A stretch of 64,000 nt of DNA from Bacillota bacterium. GTDB taxonomy: Bacteria; Bacillota; Clostridia; Peptostreptococcales; Anaerovoracaceae. This document shows, piece by piece, positions 1 to 9,525 of the stretch; within the stretch, counting starts at the first letter, position 1, and each line of letters begins with the position of its first letter. The position numbers were made by a program, and so were the translations under genes. Location: the NCBI GenBank assembly GCA_021769295.1, contig JAETTD010000006.1:1-64000 (forward strand), written 5' to 3'. The notes below the pieces were generated by a model that did no database searches, was not told where the DNA came from, and saw only the letters and a list, made by a program, of their open reading frames with translations.

Positions 1-3
1 GAC

Positions 4-23
4 CTTGCAGCAACGCTGTCAAG
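4..23 (-). terminator. possible terminator stem behind the rubrerythrin gene
   Basis: A stem CTTG-CAGC / GCTG-CAAG with a three-base loop and one bulged base lies just downstream of the rubrerythrin stop codon on the minus strand. Any T-run that would prove a terminator falls outside the window, so this is tentative. Confidence 0.35.
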
Positions 24-37
24 ATGAAAAGGAACCC

Positions 38-580
38 TTAGCCGAAGTATCTCTTCAGCAGACCTTCAAAAGCAGCGCCGTGTCTTGCTTCGTCCTTAGC
101 CATTTCGTGAACTGTGTCATGAATAGCGTCAAGATTGAGCTGTTTAGCTTTTGTAGCCAGAGCTTTCTTGCCTGCGCATGCGCCTGCTTCAGCTTCAACT
201 CTCATTTCCAGATTCTTCTTAGTGGAATCGGTAACTACTTCGCCGAGAAGCTCTGCAAACTTAGCAGCATGTTCAGCTTCTTCATAAGCAGCCTTTTCCC
301 AGTAAAGACCGATTTCAGGATATCCTTCTCTGTGAGCAACTCTTGCCATAGCAAGATACATACCTACTTCTGAGCATTCTCCCTCGAAGTTAGCTCTTAA
401 ACCTTCGATAATTTCAGGGTCAACTCCCTGAGCCACGCCAACAACGTGCTGGTCAGCCCATTCAACCTTTCCCTCTGCCTGTTTCATGAACTTGTCAGCT
501 CCAACATGACAAACAGGGCATTCTGCAGGTGCTTCTGCACCCTCATAAACGTAACCACATACTGTGCAAACCCATTTCAT
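38..580 (-). CDS. reverse rubrerythrin (rubredoxin domain first)
   Basis: A 180-residue non-haem iron protein that would reduce hydrogen peroxide (and, in the clostridial family, oxygen) with electrons from NADH via a reductase. The rubredoxin-type iron knot comes first, with C5-x2-C8 and C21-x2-C24, followed by a four-helix diiron domain with paired E-x2-H motifs (EEAEH near residue 100, DEARH near 165). Domain order is inverted relative to classical rubrerythrin, which is what defines reverse rubrerythrins. The start has an AGGAGG site eight bases upstream. It is transcribed away from the next gene. Function in oxidative defence of an anaerobe is from family knowledge; the domain assignment is clear. 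Confidence 0.93.
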   Translation of the reverse strand: MKWVCTVCGYVYEGAEAPAECPVCHVGADKFMKQAEGKVEWADQHVVGVAQGVDPEIIEGLRANFEGECSEVGMYLAMARVAHREGYPEIGLYWEKAAYEEAEHAAKFAELLGEVVTDSTKKNLEMRVEAEAGACAGKKALATKAKQLNLDAIHDTVHEMAKDEARHGAAFEGLLKRYFG

Positions 581-691
581 AAGTAAAACCTCCTAATTCT
601 ATAAAATGTTAAGATAGTTATATATTACCACAAATAGCGAATTAAAACTATAAATTTTATAAAGTATTTGTGATAAATGGGCAAAAAATTA

Positions 692-721
692 TTGCCAACA
701 GCACCCGCAAAGAGGTATAAT
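692..721 (+). promoter_or_regulatory. sigma-A promoter for the ABC lipoprotein operon
   Basis: TTGCCA at 692-697, an 18-base spacer and a perfect TATAAT at 716-721. The predicted transcript has a leader of about 165 bases before the start at 895. That leader holds GC-rich GGCGGA repeats (near 760 and 828) but matches no riboswitch I recognise. Confidence 0.7.
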
Positions 722-894
722 TTTTTATAGGTTCGCCCGTAAGCAGATTAAAAAGACAACCGGCGGAGGCGAATTTGAAGTTTCTGAATTTTTAGGGAAA
801 AAACACAGAAATAACACAGACCGAACGGCGGAGACACGGTAAAATAAAAATGACCGCTGGATGTCGGTTTATTCAGATAGATTGAGGAGACTTT

Positions 895-2193
895 ATGAAG
901 AAAAAGTTTAGTATCATAATTTGTATGGTATTGGCGTTGTCCATGACAACGGGATGCACCACTTTCAACAATTTTAAGAATGCATTCTTTTCGGACCAAA
1001 ACGCTGACTCCGTAGCAAAAGAGAGAACAATTAAAATAGGCGTGTACGAACCTCTGTCGGGTAAATACAGGGAGCAGGGCAACGAAGAAAAAATAGGAAT
1101 AGAGCTGGCAAACGAGATGTATCCCGAAGTTGCGGGCAAAAAAGTAGAACTGATTTATGCCGATAATCAATCTGATATGGATGTGGCGGAAACGGTTATT
1201 CAGGAACTGGCTTCTCAAAAGCCTTCGGTTATCCTGGGCAGTTACGGAGAAACCGTAACTCTTGTTGCGGGAGATACGGTGAAAGCCAACAACATACCGG
1301 CCATTTCCATAACCAGCACAAATCCGCTAATTACGGTTAACAATCCGTATTATTTCTGCGCAACTTTTGCAGAAGCCAGACAGGGCGATGCTCTTGCAGA
1401 ATTCGTTTATGCTTCTCAGGGTATTGAAACCGTCGCAACGGTTAAAGTTTCGGGAGACGATACAGCTACGCCTACCATTAAAAGATTTGCGAATAGAATC
1501 AAAACATTGACAGAAAATAATGATAGCGTTGTAGGAAACTTTGAGCTTGAGCAAAATTCCACAGATTATACAAAGACGCTGGAAGATATTAAAGCTTCGG
1601 GCGCCAAAGCCGTCTTCCTCTCGGTGTCGCCGTCCATAGCTTTGGATTTTCTTAAGCAGGCGGAAGACGCTAAGCTTACAAACGTTTTGTTTGTAGGTAC
1701 AAAGAGCTGGAACGACGATAAACTCTTAAAATATGCGGAGTCGAGCACAAAGCTTGATATAGCTTATGCAACGGATTTTAATGCAAAGGTTCAGGACACT
1801 GAGATGTCACAGGAGTTCGTAAAAGCTTATAAGGCAAAATACGGAGAAGATGCGGAGCCTACCGAAGCGATGGCTATAGCTTATGATTCGTATTTAATGG
1901 CTATAACGGCTATTGAAAATGCCTATAACGATACCGTTTCAAAGGACGTCAGCTTAATAGAGGAACAGTTTAACACCGATGCTGCCGTAAAGGGAGCTAT
2001 AGAAGACTGGGAAAACACTCAGGAAACGGGAATTCCGACAGGAAAAGCCATAAGAGAGGCGCTCAGCAACCTCAACGGATTTGAAGGCGCATCGGGAACC
2101 GTAAGTTATGACGGAACCAATGAAGCTATAAAAAGCGTGGTAATAAATCATATCAATAAAGGTATAGTTCAAAAAAGCTACACCGTAGAATAA
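895..2193 (+). CDS. ABC transporter substrate-binding lipoprotein (LivJ-like)
   Basis: A 432-residue periplasmic-binding-fold type I protein. The N terminus is a lipoprotein signal with a lipobox ending at C21 (SMTTGC), so the mature protein would be anchored to the outer face of the membrane. The body has the branched-chain amino acid receptor pattern: a KIGVYEPLSGKYREQG start, a LGSYGETVTL ligand-contact stretch and a C-terminal region around TGIPTGKAIREALSNLNGFEG, typical of the Leu/Ile/Val-binding family. Ribosome binding site GAGGAG lies eight bases upstream. No permease or ATPase genes follow, so it is either an orphan receptor or its transporter lies elsewhere. Ligand is unknown; an amino acid is a family-level inference. 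Confidence 0.85.
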   Translation: MKKKFSIIICMVLALSMTTGCTTFNNFKNAFFSDQNADSVAKERTIKIGVYEPLSGKYREQGNEEKIGIELANEMYPEVAGKKVELIYADNQSDMDVAETVIQELASQKPSVILGSYGETVTLVAGDTVKANNIPAISITSTNPLITVNNPYYFCATFAEARQGDALAEFVYASQGIETVATVKVSGDDTATPTIKRFANRIKTLTENNDSVVGNFELEQNSTDYTKTLEDIKASGAKAVFLSVSPSIALDFLKQAEDAKLTNVLFVGTKSWNDDKLLKYAESSTKLDIAYATDFNAKVQDTEMSQEFVKAYKAKYGEDAEPTEAMAIAYDSYLMAITAIENAYNDTVSKDVSLIEEQFNTDAAVKGAIEDWENTQETGIPTGKAIREALSNLNGFEGASGTVSYDGTNEAIKSVVINHINKGIVQKSYTVE

Positions 2194-2206
2194 TAAGGAG
2201 AAAAAA

Positions 2207-2428
2207 ATGGAAGAGAAGATTAAAGACGCAATAAGCCAGATAAGACCTTTCTTGCAGAGAGACGGCGGAGATATTGAATTTGTTGAACTGACGGAGGACA
2301 ATGTTGTAAAAGTAAGACTTCAGGGACACTGCGCAGGATGCCCGGGCGCTCAGATGACTTTAAAAGCCGTAGTGGAAAGAATCATCAAGGAAAGTTACCC
2401 TGAAATAAAATGCGTAGAGGCTGTTTAA
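2207..2428 (+). CDS. NifU C-terminal-domain (Nfu) Fe-S scaffold protein
   Basis: A 73-residue single-domain Nfu protein. It carries the family's CxxC cluster-binding motif as C42-A-G-C45 followed by PGAQ, after the RPFLQRDGGDIEFVEL stretch that is near-universal in the family. Nfu proteins hold a transient 4Fe-4S cluster and pass it to client apoproteins in the cytosol. An AAGGAG site lies close upstream, and the gene is only 13 bases after the ABC lipoprotein, so the two are probably co-transcribed. The full-length NifU N-terminal scaffold domain is absent, as usual for stand-alone Nfu in Firmicutes. Confidence 0.92.
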   Translation: MEEKIKDAISQIRPFLQRDGGDIEFVELTEDNVVKVRLQGHCAGCPGAQMTLKAVVERIIKESYPEIKCVEAV

Positions 2429-2430
2429 TA

Positions 2431-3864
2431 ATGGAATATGAAAAATTCCTAAAGCAGAACCGTGATGAAATGATTTTCGCCCTCCAAAAAGTTGTTCGTT
2501 GTAACAGCGAGGAGGGCGAAAGTTTTACTGACAAGGACGGAAACGTATACCCTTTCGGGCAGGGAGTACAAAACACCCTTGAAACGGTACTGGAAATGGC
2601 CGAGCAGTTGGGCTTTGCCGTTAAAAACGTAGATAACTACGGCGGACATATAGATTTTCCCGGTAAGGGAGACAAGATTATGGCAATAATAGGGCATCTG
2701 GACGTAGTTCCCGCAGGAAGCGGCTGGAGCCACGACCCTTACGGAGGCCAAATCGAGGACGGAAAAATATACGGAAGGGGCACAACTGACGATAAGGGTC
2801 CTGTGATTTCGTGCCTGTATGCCATGAAAGCCTTAAAGGACGCCGGATATGTGCCTGATGCGACCGTAAGGCTGATTTTGGGACTTGATGAAGAAACCCA
2901 TTGGAAAGGCATAAGATATTATTTTTCAAAGGAAAAGCGCCCCGACTTCGGATTTACGCCTGACGCCGATTTCCCACTGATTAACGGAGAAATGGGTATG
3001 CTGATATTCGATCTGGCAAAGAAGTTCGGAAAATCGTCGGCAGAGGGACTTGAACTCCGCTCTCTCAAAGGGGGCACCGCACCCAACAGCGTAGCTGACT
3101 TTTGCCGTGTGGTTGTCAACAGCCCTCACACCGAACAATACGATGATATTAAAGAAAAGTTAAGCCAATATCGCAAAGAAACAGGATATAAGCTGAACTG
3201 CAAAGGCGTAGGCAAATCTCTTGAGATTACATCGGCCGGTGTATCCGCCCATGGGGCGAAACCTGAAAAAGGGCTGAACGCCATATCAATTATGATGAAA
3301 TTTTTGGGCAAACTCAACTTCGTCAACGATGATCAAAACGACTTTATAAACTTTTATAACAGATATATAGGATTCGACCTTACAGGAGAAAAACTGGGAA
3401 TAAACCTGCATGATGAAAAATCAGGCGGACTCATTTTCAATGTGGGAATGGCAGAATTCAATAAAGAAGCCGGAAGGTTCACAATTAACATAAGGTATCC
3501 GGTCACTTGCACCGAGGAGCAGGTATTTGAGCCAATGGAAGCGGTGCTGAATAAATATGATATAGGCATCGTAAAAAATGAAAGCAAGGACCCTATATAT
3601 ATAGATGCGGAAGATCCTATGGTAAAAACCCTTCTTGAAATCTATCAAAAACATACGGGGGATATTGAGTCAAAGCCGCTCGTAATAGGAGGAGGAACCT
3701 ATGCACGCTCAACGCCGGGAATCATAGCATACGGCGCATTGTTCCCTAATGACACGGATCTTATGCACCAGAAGGACGAGTTTATAGAGATTGACAGATT
3801 TGAACAAATGACTAAAATTTACGCAGAAGCTATTTACAAATTGTCTTCTGAGTATTATATATAA
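2431..3864 (+). CDS. pepV: M20 family dipeptidase, PepV-like
   Basis: A 477-residue cytosolic zinc aminopeptidase that cleaves dipeptides. Metal and catalytic motifs of the M20 family are in order: GHLDVVPAGSGW near residue 88, the GRGTTDDKGP bridging aspartate near 115, the catalytic DEE near 152, and a late GTYARSTPG plus DLMHQKDE histidine motif near 440. I place the start at 2431 (MEYEKFL), ten bases after an AGAGG site; an ATG at 2410 would overlap the Nfu gene and lacks a site. Family members need zinc and act on Xaa-His or general dipeptides; specificity here is not resolved. Confidence 0.88.
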   Translation: MEYEKFLKQNRDEMIFALQKVVRCNSEEGESFTDKDGNVYPFGQGVQNTLETVLEMAEQLGFAVKNVDNYGGHIDFPGKGDKIMAIIGHLDVVPAGSGWSHDPYGGQIEDGKIYGRGTTDDKGPVISCLYAMKALKDAGYVPDATVRLILGLDEETHWKGIRYYFSKEKRPDFGFTPDADFPLINGEMGMLIFDLAKKFGKSSAEGLELRSLKGGTAPNSVADFCRVVVNSPHTEQYDDIKEKLSQYRKETGYKLNCKGVGKSLEITSAGVSAHGAKPEKGLNAISIMMKFLGKLNFVNDDQNDFINFYNRYIGFDLTGEKLGINLHDEKSGGLIFNVGMAEFNKEAGRFTINIRYPVTCTEEQVFEPMEAVLNKYDIGIVKNESKDPIYIDAEDPMVKTLLEIYQKHTGDIESKPLVIGGGTYARSTPGIIAYGALFPNDTDLMHQKDEFIEIDRFEQMTKIYAEAIYKLSSEYYI

Positions 3865-3900
3865 TACAGAAACTTTTACAAATAAGAGAGATATTAAGAT

Positions 3901-4443
3901 ATGAACAATCAAAAAACAAAAAGTGCGAAACTGGCAAAAATGGCCATGCTTGTAGCCGTTTCCATTGTACTGGTAATGCTTATACGCTTTCCGATTTTTC
4001 CTGCGGTAGCGTTTTTGGAATATGACCCTGCGGATATTCCTATTCTTATAGGAACTTTCGCATTCGGTCCTCTGGCGGGAGTAACCCTTACGGTGGTTAC
4101 CTCGCTTATACAGGGGCTGACGGTCAGTGCCTCAAGCGGACTTTACGGAATAATAATGCATATAATCGCTACTGCGGTTTTGGTGCTGGTGGCAGGGCTT
4201 ATATACAGGAGACATAAAAGCAAGAAATCCGCAATTATAGGACTTGTATTGGGAACTGTAGCTATGACGGTAGTAATGTTTTTTGCAAACATGGTAATAA
4301 CGCCGATGTTTACCGGCATGCCTCTTGCGGCTATAATGGAACTCATGCCTTTTATATTGTTGTTTAACATCGTAAAGGCAGGAATAAACAGCATCGTTAC
4401 TTTTGTATTGTACAAGAGGATTTCGCCGTTTCTACACAGATAA
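3901..4443 (+). CDS. ECF transporter S component, riboflavin (RibU)-type
   Basis: A 180-residue hydrophobic protein with about five to six membrane segments. The segment FLEYDPADIPILIGTFAFGP matches the signature of ECF-type riboflavin/vitamin S components, which bind the vitamin and dock on a shared EcfA-EcfA'-EcfT energising module. No module genes are nearby, which fits a group II ECF system. The start codon has only a weak AGAGAG site. No FMN riboswitch fits in the 36 bases before it. RibU is the best guess, but other vitamin-specific S components share this fold. Confidence 0.75.
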   Translation: MNNQKTKSAKLAKMAMLVAVSIVLVMLIRFPIFPAVAFLEYDPADIPILIGTFAFGPLAGVTLTVVTSLIQGLTVSASSGLYGIIMHIIATAVLVLVAGLIYRRHKSKKSAIIGLVLGTVAMTVVMFFANMVITPMFTGMPLAAIMELMPFILLFNIVKAGINSIVTFVLYKRISPFLHR

Positions 4444-4460
4444 TGAGTTTGTAACCGGAT

Positions 4461-4889
4461 ATGGAAATTAAAAAAATCATTGTAATTAAAAATGAAGAAG
4501 ATACCCGCAGATTTGGAATCGAACTGGGAAAAAACGCAAAAAAAGGACAGATAATCGGCCTTGTCGGAGATTTGGGAACAGGCAAGACGACTCTGACAAA
4601 GTACATAGCAGAGGGACTTGAAATTAAAGAAAACATCAGCAGCCCTACTTTCACCATTGTTAAAGAATATAAAAGCGGCAGGATGCCCTTGTATCACTTC
4701 GATGTTTACAGAATAGGAGACCCCGAAGAACTGTTTAACATAGGCGCCGAAGAATACTTTGACGGAGACGGCGTCTGCGTTGTGGAATGGGCGGATTTGG
4801 TAGCGGAAGAAATGCCCGAAGATTCCATGTACATATTTATAGAGTACGGCGAGCTGGAAGGGGAAAGAATTTACAAATGTACATTTTAG
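4461..4889 (+). CDS. tsaE: tRNA t6A biosynthesis ATPase TsaE
   Basis: A 142-residue P-loop ATPase needed for N6-threonylcarbamoyladenosine at tRNA position 37. The Walker A motif GDLGTGKTTLTK sits near residue 36, followed by SSPTFTIVKEY and LYHFDVYRI, both family hallmarks. It assembles with TsaB and TsaD, whose genes follow in the same operon, and drives the catalytic cycle. There is no strong ribosome binding site; its 3' end overlaps tsaB by 13 bases, which suggests translational coupling downstream. Confidence 0.95.
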   Translation: MEIKKIIVIKNEEDTRRFGIELGKNAKKGQIIGLVGDLGTGKTTLTKYIAEGLEIKENISSPTFTIVKEYKSGRMPLYHFDVYRIGDPEELFNIGAEEYFDGDGVCVVEWADLVAEEMPEDSMYIFIEYGELEGERIYKCTF

Positions 4890-5626
4890 CCATAGAGACT
4901 ACAGGACCCCTTTGTTCTGTAGCTCTTTTAAAAGACAATAAAATACTGGCGATCAGAGAGTCAAAGGAGCAGAAAAATCATCTTCGTGATTTGATGCCCA
5001 TAACCGGCGAGCTGTTAAGGGATGCGGCAGTTGACAAAAAAGAACTGAATTACATAGCTGTTTCCAAGGGGCCGGGCTCTTTTACCGGTATAAGAATCGG
5101 AGTGACTACGGCGAGAGCCCTCGGGCAGGTCTTAAACATTCCGGTGGTTCCTGTGGGCACATTGGACGGGTTTTGCGCCAAACCGCAGAGTACGTCCGGC
5201 GCATCTGGCGGCAGAGTTACATGCGGCATTATAAACGCCCGCAGAGGTCAGGTTTACGGAATAGTTAAAGGCTTTAAGCCCGGCGGACCTTATATGCTTA
5301 CGGACATTCTTGAGATACTCAGGGATGAGGTTCTTCCCAAAGGACTTAAAGCGGAATTTTTCGGCGACGGAATAGACGCATATAAAGAAACTATCCTGAA
5401 GGATTTAAGAGACTTAGGATATGAGCTGGATAAGGATTTCTTCTTTGCCGACGAGGATTACAGGTATCAGGATGCCGGTTCTGTGGGCCTTTTGGCCTTT
5501 GAGAAGATAGGAAAGGGAGAAGTTTTGCCTGCGGCAGAGGTTTTTCCCGATTATATGAGAAAGGCAGAAGCTCAGCAGAAGCTTGAGGCAGGAGAACTGC
5601 CTATTTGTAAGAAACCTTTAATATAA
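4877..5626 (+). CDS. tsaB: tRNA t6A biosynthesis protein TsaB
   Basis: A 249-residue ASKHA-fold pseudo-enzyme that dimerises with TsaD in the threonylcarbamoyl transfer complex. The N terminus MYILAIETTGPLCSVALLKD and the SKGPGSFTGIRIG loop near residue 65 are diagnostic. I start it at 4877, where the reading frame begins with the conserved ILAIET stretch, with a GGAAGGGG site upstream inside tsaE. The C-terminal 60 residues end with the usual FPDYMRKAEAQ motif. Confidence 0.94.
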   Translation: MYILAIETTGPLCSVALLKDNKILAIRESKEQKNHLRDLMPITGELLRDAAVDKKELNYIAVSKGPGSFTGIRIGVTTARALGQVLNIPVVPVGTLDGFCAKPQSTSGASGGRVTCGIINARRGQVYGIVKGFKPGGPYMLTDILEILRDEVLPKGLKAEFFGDGIDAYKETILKDLRDLGYELDKDFFFADEDYRYQDAGSVGLLAFEKIGKGEVLPAAEVFPDYMRKAEAQQKLEAGELPICKKPLI

Positions 5627-5643
5627 ATGCGAAAGGAAGCGCC

Positions 5644-6087
5644 ATGGCAGAAATATCTGTGCGAAAGGCAGAAGAAAGGGATGTGCAGGAGATTGCTTTC
5701 CTTGAAACGGTGTGCTTTTCCGACCCCTGGTCTGTCGAATCCGTATATCACGACGTGGTTGAAAACAAACTGGCATTTTACGTCGTAGCGGAAGCGGAAA
5801 ACAAAGTAATAGGTTATGCGGGGTTATGGAGCATATTGGACGAAGGACACATAACCAATGTGGCGGTTTCTCCCGACTACAGGAGGATGCACGCCGCAAC
5901 CTTGCTGCTGGAGATGCTTCTTAAGACCACCGAAGATGCCGGAATAAAAAGACACACCCTTGAAGTCAGAGCCGGAAACGAAGGCGCCATAGCTTTGTAC
6001 CAAAAACACGGGTTCAAGGTTTTCGGAATCAGAAAGGGTTATTACAGAGACAACGGCGAGGATGCGCTGATAATGTGGAGAGAATGA
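5644..6087 (+). CDS. rimI: ribosomal protein alanine N-acetyltransferase RimI
   Basis: A 147-residue GNAT-fold acetyltransferase. Conserved features are [15 protein letters not shown] at the start, the acetyl-CoA loop in [16 protein letters not shown], and the terminal [23 protein letters not shown] typical of RimI, which acetylates the N terminus of ribosomal protein S18. Location between tsaB and tsaD is the standard Firmicutes arrangement. An AAAGGAAG site precedes the start. In many clostridia this acetyltransferase is of uncertain substrate. Confidence 0.92.
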   Translation: MAEISVRKAEERDVQEIAFLETVCFSDPWSVESVYHDVVENKLAFYVVAEAENKVIGYAGLWSILDEGHITNVAVSPDYRRMHAATLLLEMLLKTTEDAGIKRHTLEVRAGNEGAIALYQKHGFKVFGIRKGYYRDNGEDALIMWRE

Positions 6088-6088
6088 G

Positions 6089-7123
6089 ATGAAAGACGGA
6101 AAGTTTTTGACTATGGCATTTGAATCAAGCTGTGACGAAACGGCAGTAGCTGTGGTTGCTGACGGCAGAGAAGTCTTGTCAAATGTAATATCATCACAAA
6201 TAGACATATTTAAGAATTACGGCGGAGTGGTTCCCGAAATCGCCGCCAGACATCACTTGGAAAATATAAACGAAGTCATGGAAAGGGCGCTGCAGGAGGC
6301 AGAAGTCACCTTGGACGATATAGACCTTATAGGAGTTACTCACGGCCCCGGCCTTATAGGGGCTCTTTTGATAGGAGTTGCGACTGCAAAGGCCGTATCT
6401 TTTGCTGCGGATATTCCCATAGTGGGAGTGCACCATATAATGGGTCATATTTCCGCCAACTTTATTCAGTACCCTGCGCTAAAACCGCCGTTTACAGCCC
6501 TTATCGTAAGCGGAGGACACACAAACATAGCGGATATGGAAAGCTATACCCGGTGCAATGTTATCGGTTCTACGAGAGACGATGCGGTGGGGGAAGCCTA
6601 TGATAAAGTTGCGAGAGTGCTTGGGCTCGGCTATCCCGGAGGTTCTAAGATAGACAGACTCGCAAAGGAAGGAGACCCTGACGCAATACATTTTAAAAGG
6701 GTGCTTCTTGAAAAAGACAGTTATGATTTCAGTTTCAGCGGTCTTAAAACCGCAGTGCTGAATTATGTAAATACACAAAATCAGGCAGGAAGAGAGATAA
6801 ACAAAGCGGACGTGGCAGCAAGCTTTCAGCAGGCTGTTATAGACGTTATCGCAGAAAAGTCGGTAAGCGCAGCTAAAGAAATGGGATACGGCAAAATGGC
6901 GCTGGCAGGAGGAGTTGCTTCAAATTCCAAGCTGAGAGACACTCTCACAGACCTTTGCAAAAAGAACGGTATTGAGCTTTATATACCGGAGCCCGTGCTT
7001 TGCACGGATAATGCCGCAATGATAGGGTGCGCGGCTTATTACAAATATAAAGAAGGGAATGTTTGCGGCCTGGATATGGAGGCTTATGCAAATCTGCCTA
7101 TTCAGGAGCAACAGATATTATGA
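6089..7123 (+). CDS. tsaD: tRNA t6A transferase TsaD
   Basis: A 344-residue ASKHA metalloenzyme that transfers the threonylcarbamoyl group from its adenylate to A37 of ANN-decoding tRNAs. The metal-binding GVHHIMGH motif lies near residue 110, with the N-terminal [12 protein letters not shown] and a nucleotide-binding [14 protein letters not shown]-like stretch near 270. It starts one base after the rimI stop and its stop overlaps the start of the ABC-F gene (ATGA), so five genes from tsaE form one operon. Confidence 0.96.
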   Translation: MKDGKFLTMAFESSCDETAVAVVADGREVLSNVISSQIDIFKNYGGVVPEIAARHHLENINEVMERALQEAEVTLDDIDLIGVTHGPGLIGALLIGVATAKAVSFAADIPIVGVHHIMGHISANFIQYPALKPPFTALIVSGGHTNIADMESYTRCNVIGSTRDDAVGEAYDKVARVLGLGYPGGSKIDRLAKEGDPDAIHFKRVLLEKDSYDFSFSGLKTAVLNYVNTQNQAGREINKADVAASFQQAVIDVIAEKSVSAAKEMGYGKMALAGGVASNSKLRDTLTDLCKKNGIELYIPEPVLCTDNAAMIGCAAYYKYKEGNVCGLDMEAYANLPIQEQQIL

Positions 7124-9066
7124 TAGTTTTATCTGCAAGTAATTTAACAAAAGTATACGGAACGGATGTAATAATTCAAGGCGCGGATTTTCATATAAAC
7201 AGCGGCGACCGAGTGGGAATCGTGGGAAGAAACGGGGCAGGAAAGACCACTCTTCTTGACATGATTACGGGAGAGCTTCTGCCCGACGACGGAAAGCTGT
7301 TTATTCCTTCCGACTTGAGAATGGGGTACCTGAAGCAGAGGGATAATTTTGACTCCAAGGCAACCTTAATGGAAGCTATTCAGGAAATATTTGAACCTCT
7401 TAAAAAACTTGAGAAAGAAATCGCCCAAACTGCTGACGCCGTTTCAAACAATCCGGATGATGAAAGGCTTCTTCACAGGCTTGACGATTTGCAGCAGCAG
7501 TACGAGCGAAGAGGCGGCTACACTTATAAATCCGAAATCGTAGGCATTCTCAATTCCATGGCATTTGGCCCGGAGTTTTACGATAAAAAAATAGAAACAC
7601 TGTCGGGAGGAGAGAGAACACGCCTTGCCCTTGCGGCCCTTCTCCTTGAAAAGCCGGACTTGCTTATCTTGGATGAACCTACCAATCATCTTGATATAGG
7701 AATGCTTAAATGGCTTGAGCAGTATCTTTCGTCATACAAAGGTACTATTGTGATAGTTTCTCACGACAGATATTTTTTAAATCAGAGCGTAAACCGCATA
7801 TTTGAAATCGAGCATCACAAATTGACATGCTACGACGGAAATTATACCCAATTTGCAGCAAAAAAGAGGCAGATAAGAGACGCTCAGCTCAAAGCTTATG
7901 AAAATCAGCAGAGAGAGATTGCAAGACAAGAGGATATGATTCGGCGCATGAAAGAGCGTGGCACCGAGCACCTTGCCAAGAGGGCTCAGTCGAGAGAAAA
8001 ACGTCTGGACATGATAGACAGGCTTGAGAGGCCCGAAAACAGTCAGGGAAGGATGAAAATAGAGTTTAAGCAGGACTTTCAGTCGGGCAGCGATGTTCTT
8101 TTGACAGAGGATTTAAGCAAGTCTTTTGGCTATGGCAGTGAGAGAAAAACGCTGTTTGAACATGTGAGCATGGACATTAAGCGGGGAGAAAAAATATGTA
8201 TAGTAGGCCAAAACGGCATAGGAAAGACGACTCTCTTAAGAATTCTGCTGCAGGAGATTTCTCCCGAAACAGGAAGGGTAAAGATAGGACATAACGTCAC
8301 TTTCGGATATTACGACCAGGGACAGTTGCTTCTTAATCCGAGCAATACGGTTCTTGAAGAAATGAAGGAAACCTACAGACTTTATACTGATACGCAGATG
8401 CGTTCCATTCTGGGAAGATTTCTGTTTCATAACGATGATGTGTTCTTGAAAGTGGGAGATTTGAGCGGAGGAGAAAAGGCAAGGCTTTCACTGCTTAAAC
8501 TGATGCTTGGCGGAGCCAATACGCTGCTTCTGGACGAGCCTACCAATCATATGGATATAGAGTCAAAAGAAGTCTTCGAAGAAGCCCTTGCGGATTTTCC
8601 GGGGACGGCGATTATAATATCTCATGACAGATATTTTCTCCAGAGGATTCCCGACAGAATACTGGAACTTACGCCCGGCGGCATGATTGAGTATTTGGGA
8701 AAATACGATTACTATATGGAGAAAAAGGCCCGGATACAATCGGGCAAGAAGTATCTGGAAGAGATGTCTGCGAAGCCTGAAACTGCGTCAGGAGCTTCAG
8801 AAACGCCGCTGTCCGCCGAAGAAAGGCGCAGGCTTAACAAGAAGGCGGAGGCCGAAGAACGGCGGCTTGCAAGGCAAAAGAAAGCCCTTGAAGACCGGAT
8901 TGCCGAAATGGAAGCAGAAATTTCAAAATTGGAAGCACAGCTTTGCAGCGAAGAAAACAGGACTGATTATGAGCTTTTGGCAGAAATCGGAAAAAAAATA
9001 GAAGAAGTAAAGAAAAGCCATGAGGAGGCTATGGAAAACTGGCTTGTGCTTGAAGAAAGTTTTTGA
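7120..9066 (+). CDS. ABC-F ATPase with C-terminal coiled coil (Uup/YdiF-like)
   Basis: A 648-residue soluble twin-ATPase of the ABC-F class, which acts on the ribosome rather than in membranes. Domain one has Walker [13 protein letters not shown] near residue 36, signature LSGGERTRL and Walker [13 protein letters not shown]; domain two repeats these ([32 protein letters not shown]). A charged linker with the P-site-reaching arm lies between. The last 80 residues are a charged coiled coil like the Uup C-terminal domain. The ATG overlaps the tsaD stop; an AGGAG site is 12 bases upstream. It is a housekeeping ABC-F, distinct from the resistance-type one at 28.1 kb. Confidence 0.9.
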   Translation: MIVLSASNLTKVYGTDVIIQGADFHINSGDRVGIVGRNGAGKTTLLDMITGELLPDDGKLFIPSDLRMGYLKQRDNFDSKATLMEAIQEIFEPLKKLEKEIAQTADAVSNNPDDERLLHRLDDLQQQYERRGGYTYKSEIVGILNSMAFGPEFYDKKIETLSGGERTRLALAALLLEKPDLLILDEPTNHLDIGMLKWLEQYLSSYKGTIVIVSHDRYFLNQSVNRIFEIEHHKLTCYDGNYTQFAAKKRQIRDAQLKAYENQQREIARQEDMIRRMKERGTEHLAKRAQSREKRLDMIDRLERPENSQGRMKIEFKQDFQSGSDVLLTEDLSKSFGYGSERKTLFEHVSMDIKRGEKICIVGQNGIGKTTLLRILLQEISPETGRVKIGHNVTFGYYDQGQLLLNPSNTVLEEMKETYRLYTDTQMRSILGRFLFHNDDVFLKVGDLSGGEKARLSLLKLMLGGANTLLLDEPTNHMDIESKEVFEEALADFPGTAIIISHDRYFLQRIPDRILELTPGGMIEYLGKYDYYMEKKARIQSGKKYLEEMSAKPETASGASETPLSAEERRRLNKKAEAEERRLARQKKALEDRIAEMEAEISKLEAQLCSEENRTDYELLAEIGKKIEEVKKSHEEAMENWLVLEESF

Positions 9067-9098
9067 AGAAATTTTCACAAGGTCAACAAAAAATATCC

Positions 9099-9127
9099 TT
9101 GCATTACAGTGGAAAAGTAATTATAAT
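9099..9127 (+). promoter_or_regulatory. promoter of acpP
   Basis: TTGCAT at 9099-9104, exactly 17 bases, then perfect TATAAT at 9122-9127. It stands in the short gap after the ABC-F stop, so acpP has its own promoter. Confidence 0.8.
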
Positions 9128-9168
9128 AACCATAGCTTATATATGAGCGAACAGAATGGAGGCTAAAA

Positions 9169-9396
9169 ATGATATTTGAGAAAATTAAAGAAATAATTAT
9201 AGAACAGTTACAGGTTGATGAATCGGAAGTTACACAGGACACCAATATGATGAAGGATCTTTCGGCAGATTCACTGGATGCTGTTGAAATTATCATGGCA
9301 ATTGAAGATGAATTCGGAATTGAAATACCCGATGAAGAGGCTGAAAAATTCCAGACAGTAAGAGACTTGGTTAAGTATGTTGAGGAAGTTAAATAA
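9169..9396 (+). CDS. acpP: acyl carrier protein
   Basis: A 75-residue acidic four-helix carrier protein. The phosphopantetheine attachment serine is S35 in the ADSLDAVE motif, followed by the canonical [19 protein letters not shown] helix. It shuttles acyl chains in fatty acid synthesis. It starts eight bases after GGAGG and is a single-gene unit: its own promoter lies upstream and a terminator follows. Fatty acid biosynthesis genes are not adjacent. Confidence 0.95.
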   Translation: MIFEKIKEIIIEQLQVDESEVTQDTNMMKDLSADSLDAVEIIMAIEDEFGIEIPDEEAEKFQTVRDLVKYVEEVK

Positions 9397-9434
9397 CTTA
9401 CTCAGCTCAGGCATGAACTATGTTTGATGTTTGG

Positions 9435-9462
9435 ACCCGCACTGCAATCAATGCGGGTTTTC
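9435..9462 (+). terminator. terminator of acpP
   Basis: Perfect 7-bp stem ACCCGCA / TGCGGGT (9435-9441 and 9452-9458) with a ten-base loop, followed by a short T-rich stretch. Confidence 0.7.
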
Positions 9463-9525
9463 CAATTTAATGATATATGAAGGTGCTAAGGTAGATAAAA
9501 TCAGAGAAAGCAGGGGTAAACGACT

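Noticed and set aside
5-373. Plus-strand frame over rubrerythrin
   Set aside because: It lies antisense to a well-supported iron-protein gene and has no homologous pattern.
748-1218. Minus-strand frame of 156 residues under the ABC lipoprotein
   Set aside because: It overlaps a clear lipoprotein gene and its leader on the other strand and shows no domain or ribosome binding site.
3865-3900. FMN riboswitch before the ECF S component
   Set aside because: Only 36 bases are available, far too short for the element.
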